DNA of 12,850 nucleotides from Draconibacterium sp. (GTDB taxonomy: Bacteria; Bacteroidota; Bacteroidia; Bacteroidales; Prolixibacteraceae). Positions 1 through 6,909 of this stretch are shown here, piece by piece (within the stretch, counting starts at the first letter, position 1; every line of letters starts with the position of its first letter). The translations under genes and the position numbers were made by a program. The stretch lies in the NCBI GenBank assembly GCA_030595485.1, contig JAUVDE010000056.1, positions 1-12,850 on the forward strand, given 5' to 3'. The notes beneath the pieces were generated by a model that was not told where the DNA came from, made no database searches, and worked only from the letters and a program-made list of their open reading frames with translations.

Positions 1-582
1 GCCATGATTATAAACTGGAACTGGGGGCTTGGCTTAGGAATGATATTCGAAGGGAATCTTTATGACGGAGCTACCGGTTTTGCAGGAGAGCTTTCGCACA
101 CCAAGTTTGTTGAAGACGGTGACTTGTGTATTTGCGGCAAACGTGGTTGTTTAGAAACGGTTACTTCGGTGTATGTGTTAATTCGAAAGGCAAAAGAAGC
201 GGTTAGTAAAGGCGTTGTTTCTCAATTAACCGGGAAGTTCAAGGATAAAATCGATAAACTTAAAGTAGAAGATATTATAAATGCCGCCAAACAAGGCGAC
301 GAATTTTCAATTAGTTTGTTGAATGATGTTGGTATGGCACTTGGTAAAGCATTGTCAAACACAATTCAGTTACTAAACCCTGACATTATTGTATTGGGTG
401 GAGTAGTATCGGAAGCCAACCAGTATGTGTTAACACCTATTCAGCAATCGATAAATCAATATTGTTTAGAGCAAATTTCGAGAAATACTAAAATTATTAT
501 TTCTGAGAACTGGGAACAGTCTGGACTGCTTGGAGTAACAGCAATGTTATTTCAAAAGCTATTCAGTAATATGTACAAATAA
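1..582 (+). CDS. ROK-family sugar kinase / transcriptional regulator, C-terminal part (5' end outside window)
   Basis: The reading frame is open from the first base, so the gene starts upstream; the ATG at 4 is internal. Seen: a glycine-rich GLGLGMIF stretch, then GFAGELSH, then the ROK zinc signature H-x9-C-x-C-G-x2-G-C-x-E (CICGKRGCLE, about residues 42-51 counted from the ATG at 4), and NPDIIVLGG near the end. ROK proteins are either sugar kinases that phosphorylate glucose or amino sugars in the cytoplasm, or NagC/XylR-type repressors with an N-terminal helix-turn-helix. The part that would decide this, and the catalytic Asp, lie outside the window. A full-length member is roughly 300-400 residues, so about half is present. 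The stop is 42 bp before a SusC gene, which suggests co-transcription and a role in using or sensing the sugar that SusC/SusD import. A broken second copy of the C-terminus lies at 9493-9678. Confidence 0.92.
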   Translation, partial: AMIINWNWGLGLGMIFEGNLYDGATGFAGELSHTKFVEDGDLCICGKRGCLETVTSVYVLIRKAKEAVSKGVVSQLTGKFKDKIDKLKVEDIINAAKQGDEFSISLLNDVGMALGKALSNTIQLLNPDIIVLGGVVSEANQYVLTPIQQSINQYCLEQISRNTKIIISENWEQSGLLGVTAMLFQKLFSNMYK

Positions 583-624
583 CTTAATTATTAATCTATT
601 TTAAAACCATTTAAATTAAAATCT

Positions 625-3600
625 ATGCGAAAGATTTTTTTGCTATTGGGAATGTGTTTTGCGCTACTAAGTAGTGCTTATGCACAACAAAAGGTAACCG
701 GTAAGGTTACAGATGAAGATGGAGCCGGGATTCCGGGTGTATCCATCGTTCAGGAAGGAACAAGTCACGGTACTATCACCAACATTGACGGTGAGTACAC
801 GGTTACAGTTCCGGGAGATGTTACTCTTATTTATAGCTTCGTAGGAATGCTAAACGTAGAGGAACAAGTTGCTAATCGTTCAGTTATTGACGTAGCTATG
901 CAAGTTGATGCCATTGGTATCGACGAGGTTGTGGTTACTGCTCTTGGTATCAACAGAGAAGTTAAAGCTCTGGGATATGCCATGACAGAAGTTGATGGAG
1001 CAGAAATTGTTCAGGCTAATACTATTAATCCTGTTCAGGCCCTTCAAGGAAAAGCCGCAGGTTTAAGTATTGGAGCTTCTGATGGTGGTTTATTTGGTAA
1101 CAGTAAAATCCAGATTCGTGGTGTTTCTGTACTGAACTCAAATAACAACCAGCCAATTTTTGTAATTGATGGTGTTATTGTTGACAACGGTGTTTCGAAT
1201 GCCAGTGCCGACTGGAGTGGTGCTTCTAATGACTACGGTAACATTCTTAAAAACCTTAACCCTGATGATTACGAATCAGTATCAGTTTTGAAAGGTGCAG
1301 CTGCAACCGCGTTATACGGTTCTAGAGGTATCAATGGTGCGATTGTAATTAAAAACAAAGACGGTAAAGGCCAAAGAGGTATTGGTGTAAAAGTTACACA
1401 ATCGGTTGGTGTCGAAACTGTTTACAGTCAGCCAGATCTTCAATACGAATTTGGCCCGGGTACTTTGGCGGGTTATGTTGGTTATGGAGAGAAAGATGAA
1501 AATGGTAATTACTACAAGTACGATGTAAATCAGTTTTACACGCGCGAAGTTAATGGCCAGCAAATGTTAACCAAAATTGGTAATCCTAATGGTGGTGGTT
1601 TCCTTTGGGGGCCAAGATACGATGGCCGTGAGTTGGAAGACTATGATGGTTCGATTGGAACTTATACCGGTTTCCCTGATGCAATGAAAGATGCATTCGA
1701 AACAGGTATTAGCTCTAACACTGCCTTGGCATTAAGTGGTGCAAGCGACAAAGGAAGCTTTTATCTTTCTAACTCGTACAACGACAGGAGTGGTACTATG
1801 CCAAGCAACAAATTTACAAGATATGCCATGTTGTTTAAAGGTTCTTACAACCTTGCTAAATGGTTAAGAGCTGATGCTTCTATGTCTTTTACTAAATCAA
1901 GTTCTAGTAACCCAAATAATTCGGTGGGTGGTTCTTTTGTAACTGGCTCTTGGGCTGGTTGGTACGATACCAAAAAATGGAACAAACAAGAAGTTTGGCA
2001 GGCACCTCATGGTGGTACACCAAGTAATGCTTATGGCGATGATAACGCTAACGTTCCTGGTAACAGTACATGGTTTGGATTAAATATGGATGATTATACC
2101 AGAAAAGAACAAGTTTCTCGTCCTATTGTACGTTTAACAGCTGACATTACAGATTGGATGTCTTTTACTGTTGAAGGTAACATGAACCATTATAGTAAAT
2201 TCTACGAAAAGAAAGACTTAGGTAATGGTTATGCCAACGATGGTGGTAGTTACGAATTACGTAATGATGTTAATATTAGCCGCACATTGAAAGCAGTTGC
2301 AAACATGAACAAAGAGTTTGGTGATTTTAGCACCAGCCTTATGCTTATGGGCGAATTGTGGGATACTAAAAACGAATATACTCGTGTTTGGACCGATGGT
2401 GGTTTAAAGGTACCCGGTAAATTCTTTATGGGTAACTCTAAAAAAACAATAAGATCGTCAGCTGCAGTTAACGGAACACAACAAGTTAATGCGGCATTGT
2501 TTGCAGCAAGTGTAAGCTGGAGAGATCAGGTATTTGTTGACGTTACTGGTCGTAATGACTGGGCTTCGGCATTGGTTTATACTGATGGAACTGGTAATTT
2601 CTCTTATTTCTACCCATCAATTAGTACTTCATGGATTTTCACTGAAACATTTGATTTACCAGCTATGTTCTCATTTGGTAAATTACGTGCATCGTGGGCG
2701 CAAGTTGGTAATGCTACCAGCCCTTATGCAATTAATAATGGTTATGGTTCAGGTACTGTAGAAATTGAAGGTGGTAAATACATTTATACCAATAATATTT
2801 CTACTACTTTGGTTGATCCGAATATCGAACCAGAGCGTAAAAACTCTTTTGAAATTGGTGCAGATGTTCGTATGTTCAACAATCGTTTAAGTGCTGATGT
2901 TGCTTATTACAACGAAGCAATTACGAATCAGATTTCTACTGTTCCTCTTCCTTCATCTACAGGTTTAAGTAAAATGCTTACCAACGTAGGAACACTAACA
3001 AATAGTGGTTTCGAATTGAGCCTTGGTTTTACTCCTGTTAAAACAAAAGATTTTGAATGGAATTCAACCTTTAACTACTGGAACAACACAACAATGGTGT
3101 CGGAATTAGTAGACGAAGTTGGTGCATATAAAGGTCTTGCAGGTTACACAAACTATGGTAACTACCGTGTAGGTTCGGTTGCATTCGAAGATGGTGAATA
3201 TGGTGTGTTAATGTCGGATACTAAACCATTGGAAGATGAAAGTGGAAATAAAATCTTAACATGGAGAAGTGGACAAAAAAGTGCAGTCTATACCAGAAGT
3301 TACGAAGTACAAGAAGTTGGTAAAATCAATCCTGACTTTGAAGGATCGTGGGATAATACTTTCAGATATAAAGGATTATCGTTATCGATATTGTTAGATG
3401 CTCGTTTTGGTGGTCACATTGCTTCTTATTCAAACAAGTACGGAACATCATACGGAATGATGGAAACTTCTTTAGTTAATCGTGACGAAGCTCATGGTGG
3501 TATGACCTGGACAAGTCAGTATGCTGATAGAAAAGGACAAACATTCCACGATGGTATGATTCCTGTAGGTGTATTCAAAGAAGGACAAGAAGTAGTAGCT

Positions 3601-3996
3601 CCAAACGGATCGACTGTAAATGTAGGTGGAATGAGTTACCAGGAAGCATACGACGCCGGACATGTTGAACCAACACATGCAAGTATATATACTTACTTTA
3701 ACAACTCATGGAGTTCAGGTGTAATTAACGATGACTGGTTTAGTGAAGTTAAATACATTGCTGTACGTAACATCTCTTTAGGTTATAATTTACCTAAAAA
3801 ATTAGCGCAAAAAATGAAAGCTCAAAACCTTTATGTTTCTTTAAATGCTAGAAACATTGGTTACTTATACAATTCACTTCCTAATAACTTGAATCCTGAA
3901 AGTTTCAGGGGAACTTCAAGTAGTGCATCGTACTACGAGCGTACATTTACTCCGTACACAGCGAATTATACCATGACACTCAGTATTGATTTTTAA
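625..3996 (+). CDS. SusC/RagA-type TonB-dependent outer-membrane receptor (no STN domain)
   Basis: This is the outer-membrane, TonB-energised channel of a SusC/SusD pair; the family imports oligosaccharides, peptides or other large nutrients. In order: a Sec signal peptide (residues 1-21, ending in AYAQ), a carboxypeptidase-regulatory-like domain (about 23-95, starting KVTGKVTDEDGAGIPGVS), a TonB box region DEVVVTALGI (100-109), a plug domain (about 116-245, with PIFVIDGVIVDNG and ALYGSRGINGAIVIKNK), and a long beta-barrel ending in the typical aromatic C-terminal residue (TLSIDF). The length of 1123 residues is normal for the family. The ATG at 625 is chosen because it directly begins the signal peptide. 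There is no STN domain, unlike the second receptor at 9818, so sigma/anti-sigma signalling through this protein is unlikely. A SusD partner starts 20 bp downstream. The substrate cannot be read from the sequence. Confidence 0.97.
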   Translation: MRKIFLLLGMCFALLSSAYAQQKVTGKVTDEDGAGIPGVSIVQEGTSHGTITNIDGEYTVTVPGDVTLIYSFVGMLNVEEQVANRSVIDVAMQVDAIGIDEVVVTALGINREVKALGYAMTEVDGAEIVQANTINPVQALQGKAAGLSIGASDGGLFGNSKIQIRGVSVLNSNNNQPIFVIDGVIVDNGVSNASADWSGASNDYGNILKNLNPDDYESVSVLKGAAATALYGSRGINGAIVIKNKDGKGQRGIGVKVTQSVGVETVYSQPDLQYEFGPGTLAGYVGYGEKDENGNYYKYDVNQFYTREVNGQQMLTKIGNPNGGGFLWGPRYDGRELEDYDGSIGTYTGFPDAMKDAFETGISSNTALALSGASDKGSFYLSNSYNDRSGTMPSNKFTRYAMLFKGSYNLAKWLRADASMSFTKSSSSNPNNSVGGSFVTGSWAGWYDTKKWNKQEVWQAPHGGTPSNAYGDDNANVPGNSTWFGLNMDDYTRKEQVSRPIVRLTADITDWMSFTVEGNMNHYSKFYEKKDLGNGYANDGGSYELRNDVNISRTLKAVANMNKEFGDFSTSLMLMGELWDTKNEYTRVWTDGGLKVPGKFFMGNSKKTIRSSAAVNGTQQVNAALFAASVSWRDQVFVDVTGRNDWASALVYTDGTGNFSYFYPSISTSWIFTETFDLPAMFSFGKLRASWAQVGNATSPYAINNGYGSGTVEIEGGKYIYTNNISTTLVDPNIEPERKNSFEIGADVRMFNNRLSADVAYYNEAITNQISTVPLPSSTGLSKMLTNVGTLTNSGFELSLGFTPVKTKDFEWNSTFNYWNNTTMVSELVDEVGAYKGLAGYTNYGNYRVGSVAFEDGEYGVLMSDTKPLEDESGNKILTWRSGQKSAVYTRSYEVQEVGKINPDFEGSWDNTFRYKGLSLSILLDARFGGHIASYSNKYGTSYGMMETSLVNRDEAHGGMTWTSQYADRKGQTFHDGMIPVGVFKEGQEVVAPNGSTVNVGGMSYQEAYDAGHVEPTHASIYTYFNNSWSSGVINDDWFSEVKYIAVRNISLGYNLPKKLAQKMKAQNLYVSLNARNIGYLYNSLPNNLNPESFRGTSSSASYYERTFTPYTANYTMTLSIDF

Positions 3997-4016
3997 TATA
4001 TTAAAGAATAGTAAAT

Positions 4017-5861
4017 ATGAAAACAACATATAAAATAATATTTGCTCTGATTTTTATTTTGGCTATTGGGTGCGACAAGGACAAGTTTGCCGAATTAAAC
4101 TCAAATCCATCAACGCTTTCAGAGCCGGATTTAAGGTATTCTATGACCAAAGCCATAGAACAAATGTATGGAAACGATTATACCAATTGGTTTTATTCAA
4201 ATTTCCAGTATATCTATCCATGGGCACAAGTTGTAACCATGCGAGGGGGTAACGGACCAGATTTTAATTTAATGGGACCTGCAGGCGGCCAAAGTATTTA
4301 TGGTTCGCTAGTACCACAAACCATGGATATTCGCGTGCGAATTGATGCAATGCCTGAAGAAGATATGGCAACATATGCAGCAATGCGTGCTTTAACCTTT
4401 CCTGTGCAAATTGCACCTGCATTAACAATGACAGATAATGGCGGATCGATGGTTTATACCGAAGCTGGTTTAGCTCCATATACCAATCCTCCACTATTAA
4501 CACCTGTTTTAGATAATCAGGAAGTATTGTTTGATACCTGGTTGGCCGAATTAGATGCATCAATTGCTGTATTCTCAAATTCAGAAGGTCTGTTCACTAT
4601 GGGAGCTCAAGATCGTATTTACGGTGGTAACTACGAAAAATGGGCTAAGTATTGCAACCTTTTAAAATTGAAAATAGCTGCAAGGTTAATTAATAAAGAT
4701 CGCGATAAAGCAATAGCTATTGCACAGGAAGTTGCTAGCTCTTCTGTTGGTTATATGGATGCTTTAAACGATGATTTTGTTTATAAAAGAGGTATAAAAT
4801 ATCACGGTACCGGTAACGGTATGTGGATTGGTTGGGGTAGTAAAAACCTTATCGATTATTTATTGACCAATAAAGATCCTCGTTTACGTTTTATCTTCGA
4901 GAAAAATCAATTTAACGGAGAAGTAGTTCAGGCATTTATCGATGCTGAAATGGCTTTACCTGACTATATTGCTCCATTGGTGGAATTGGATGGCGAAGGA
5001 AACTTTGCAGGTTGGAATGGAGATGGCGAACCTTGGGTACGTTACCACGGTGTTCCTCTTTCTCCTGATGCAACACAAGATCCGGCTAACGAAAAGTATT
5101 TCAATCAAGCTGCAACAAATAAAATTGAGAACAAAACTTACATTGCAACTTCTTTGTACTCTGAGAAATTAGTTCGTTCTACTTATAACTATACTTACCC
5201 AACAAAACCAGGTGGTCGTGTTCTTCAATTAAAAGATAACGATCCTCCATTAAACGTAATTTTGGGTAGTGCTGCTGAAACCAATTTATATTTAGCTGAG
5301 TTTAAATTGTTAGGTGCAAACCTTCCAAAAAGTGCTCAAGAATATTTTAATTGGGGTGTTGAATTGTCAGTTTTACGTGCTAATGCATTGGCTAAAAACC
5401 AGCAAATGCCTTATTACGATGGTGATCCTGTATACGAAGATGTAGATGTTGCTGCTGCTGCCGCAACTAAATTAAGAGATGGTGAAATTACAGCTTTATT
5501 GGCTCAGCCTTCTTACGATTTGGGTACTGATGGTTTGGAGAAAGTTTACATCCAGCAATACATCAACTTTATGAATACACCTAACGACATTTGGACAACA
5601 GTTCGTCGTTCAGGTATTCCTAAAAAAGGTAGTTCGTATTTAGCTTGGGAAACATTTACTAATTCTGGTAGCGAAATGCCTATTCCTCGTCGTTTTACAG
5701 TTGGAACTCCAACTGAAGACAATTTGAACTACGCAAATCAACTAGCTGCTGTTCAAGAGCAAGGTTTTACTACCGGTACTCCTGAACCTACAGTTTTAGA
5801 AAGCGAAAGATTATGGTTTGATAAAGAAAATCCTGCGAAGGGTTCCGGACCAAAAAACTAA
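4017..5861 (+). CDS. SusD/RagB-like nutrient-binding outer-membrane lipoprotein
   Basis: SusD-like proteins sit on the cell surface as a lid over the SusC channel and capture the nutrient. Seen: a lipoprotein signal peptide with the lipidated cysteine at residue 19 (AIGC), followed by acidic/lysine residues (CDKDKFAELNSNPS), a typical start for this family and compatible with surface export. A helical, TPR-like region (about 200-240, NYEKWAKYCNLLKLKIAARL), a second helical stretch (about 424-450, YLAEFKLLGANLPKSAQEYF) and a C-terminal segment with NDIWTTVRRSGIPKK (about 522-537) match the SusD_2-like branch rather than classical starch SusD. The 614 residues are somewhat longer than the usual 500-550. 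It begins 20 bp after the SusC stop and is the last gene of the unit, with a terminator about 50 bp beyond. The ligand is unknown, and no enzyme gene follows. Confidence 0.95.
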   Translation: MKTTYKIIFALIFILAIGCDKDKFAELNSNPSTLSEPDLRYSMTKAIEQMYGNDYTNWFYSNFQYIYPWAQVVTMRGGNGPDFNLMGPAGGQSIYGSLVPQTMDIRVRIDAMPEEDMATYAAMRALTFPVQIAPALTMTDNGGSMVYTEAGLAPYTNPPLLTPVLDNQEVLFDTWLAELDASIAVFSNSEGLFTMGAQDRIYGGNYEKWAKYCNLLKLKIAARLINKDRDKAIAIAQEVASSSVGYMDALNDDFVYKRGIKYHGTGNGMWIGWGSKNLIDYLLTNKDPRLRFIFEKNQFNGEVVQAFIDAEMALPDYIAPLVELDGEGNFAGWNGDGEPWVRYHGVPLSPDATQDPANEKYFNQAATNKIENKTYIATSLYSEKLVRSTYNYTYPTKPGGRVLQLKDNDPPLNVILGSAAETNLYLAEFKLLGANLPKSAQEYFNWGVELSVLRANALAKNQQMPYYDGDPVYEDVDVAAAAATKLRDGEITALLAQPSYDLGTDGLEKVYIQQYINFMNTPNDIWTTVRRSGIPKKGSSYLAWETFTNSGSEMPIPRRFTVGTPTEDNLNYANQLAAVQEQGFTTGTPEPTVLESERLWFDKENPAKGSGPKN

Positions 5862-5912
5862 GATAAAACTGATTTTTTATAGATAGTTAATTTAGTTAGT
5901 TTTGGTAAGATT

Positions 5913-5941
5913 AAACCGCTGGTCATTTCGACCAGCGGTTT
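5913..5941 (+). terminator. Rho-independent terminator of the ROK-SusC-SusD unit
   Basis: A perfect 12-bp inverted repeat (AAACCGCTGGTC / GACCAGCGGTTT) encloses a 5-base loop (ATTTC) and is followed by a T-rich tail (TTTCTTTGTTT). It lies 51 bp after the SusD stop and ends the plus-strand operon. It is a strong candidate on sequence alone. Confidence 0.92.
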
Positions 5942-5971
5942 TTCTTTGTTTCGTTTTTGACTTTCCATTTT

Positions 5972-5996
5972 CCCCTCTTATTTACTATAAGGGAGG
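5972..5996. repeat. Imperfect inverted repeat upstream of the small plug-domain gene
   Basis: The arms CCCCTCTTAT and ATAAGGGAGG around a TTACT loop pair over 10 positions with one mismatch and one G-T wobble. It lies between the SusD terminator and the ATG at 6094. It could be an operator, a weak second terminator or a chance hairpin; nothing in the sequence decides. No convincing promoter was found for the gene downstream; AATTTTTG at 6048-6055 is a one-mismatch match to the Bacteroidota -7 element TAnnTTTG, but it has no clear -33 partner. Confidence 0.3.
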
Positions 5997-6093
5997 TGGT
6001 TTTATTAATATACGAATATTCCAAGTCATAAAAATACAGACTGGCTCAATTTTTGTTATAAAAGAATGAAAGTTTTAAAAATCAACTTGTAAT

Positions 6094-6777
6094 ATGAAAT
6101 ACTACCTATTGACGTTAACTTTTTGTTTTGTGGCCTTTTTTGCTCAACCAACAATTGCCAAAGAGCGTGAGGTAAAAGGAAAAGTAACTACTTTCCGTAC
6201 CATTCCATTACACAAAGTTTCCATTGTTTATAAAAATTCGACATCAGAAATTCTTACGGATGAGAATGGTTGTTTCTCCTTTACATGTGACGAGAAGGAA
6301 AAAATAGCATTTGAAGCAGAAGGATTTTTTACGGAGAAAATTAAAGTGGCTGATTTTGCCGAGATGGACTCAGTAAATGTAGATTTACGTTTTAAAAAGG
6401 GAAAAAAGAATTTTCAAGTGGCCACCGGTTTTGGCCATATTAGCGAGAGACAACTCAGTTATGCTATTGAGCATTTGGAGGCTGGCCCCGATTATAGTGC
6501 TTACCGAAATATTTCAGAAGCAATTGAAGGACGTGTTTCTGGTGTATCGGTTGGAACATCGATGATAAATGTTAGAGGAACAACAACTATTAACGGCGGG
6601 CCAACACCGGCACTTTTGGTTGTTGATGGTGCTATAGTAGAGTTCTCGATATTTCAAAATATTCCAACAACACAAGTAAAATCAATATCGGTAATAAAAG
6701 GTGGAGCTGCTGCGTCACGCTACGGTTCGCGCGGTATGGGTGGAGTTGTGTATGTTGAAACAAAAACTAAAAATTAA
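6094..6777 (+). CDS. Exported carboxypeptidase-regulatory-like + TonB plug domain protein without a beta-barrel
   Basis: This 227-residue protein looks like the front end of a SusC receptor with the barrel missing. Seen: a signal peptide (residues 1 to about 22, ending in TIAK), a carboxypeptidase-regulatory-like fold (about 25-105, REVKGKVTTFRTIPLHKVSIV, then LTDENGCFSFTC) and a plug-like domain (about 115-224, with GRVSGVSV, INVRGTTTINGG, ALLVVDGAIV, SVIKGGAAASRYGSRGMGG and VVYVETK). It stops two residues after the point where a SusC barrel would begin. The usual TonB box (EVVVTALG-like) is replaced by a weak NFQVATGFG segment. The 85 bp after the stop show no barrel remnant and lead into a strong terminator, so this looks like a settled stand-alone gene rather than a fresh truncation. 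Its location is probably periplasm or outer membrane. Its function is unknown; a TonB or receptor partner or modulator is only a guess. Confidence 0.87.
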   Translation: MKYYLLTLTFCFVAFFAQPTIAKEREVKGKVTTFRTIPLHKVSIVYKNSTSEILTDENGCFSFTCDEKEKIAFEAEGFFTEKIKVADFAEMDSVNVDLRFKKGKKNFQVATGFGHISERQLSYAIEHLEAGPDYSAYRNISEAIEGRVSGVSVGTSMINVRGTTTINGGPTPALLVVDGAIVEFSIFQNIPTTQVKSISVIKGGAAASRYGSRGMGGVVYVETKTKN

Positions 6778-6862
6778 CAAGTAAGTGGCAATATTACTGG
6801 CCTAGTAATTTGTGGCAATTAAGTCCAATAACGAAGTTGAATTAGAAATAAAACTCATGCAA

Positions 6863-6899
6863 AAAAATGGCTTGATTCTACCTGAATCAAGCCATTTTT
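6863..6899. terminator. Bidirectional terminator between convergent plug-domain genes
   Basis: A perfect 16-bp inverted repeat (AAAAATGGCTTGATTC / GAATCAAGCCATTTTT) has a 5-base loop (TACCT). An A-run on the left and a T-run on the right give a U-tail in either direction. It lies 85 bp after the plus-strand stop at 6777 and 10 bp beyond the minus-strand stop at 6910, so it very likely ends transcription of both convergent genes. Confidence 0.92.
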
Positions 6900-6909
6900 A
6901 TTGGGTGTT

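Noticed and set aside
4..582. Taking the ATG at 4 as the true start of the ROK gene
   Set aside because: The frame is already open at base 1 and the N-terminal half of the ROK fold is missing, so this is an internal methionine of a gene cut by the window edge.
4264..4578. Open frame of about 104 codons on the minus strand inside the SusD gene
   Set aside because: It is wholly antisense to a convincing SusD gene, its translation has no recognisable domain, and it shows no separate start signals.
6094..6777. Reading the small plug gene as a pseudogene of a SusC receptor
   Set aside because: The frame is intact from signal peptide to plug end, no barrel sequence follows the stop, and a perfect terminator sits close behind, so a real short gene is more likely.
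6785..6819. Short hairpin (ATTACT/AGTAAT) flanked by an 8-base direct repeat GTGGCAAT
   Set aside because: A 6-bp AT-rich stem without a T-tail and an 8-base repeat are within chance in AT-rich DNA, and the strong terminator just downstream explains the end of the gene.
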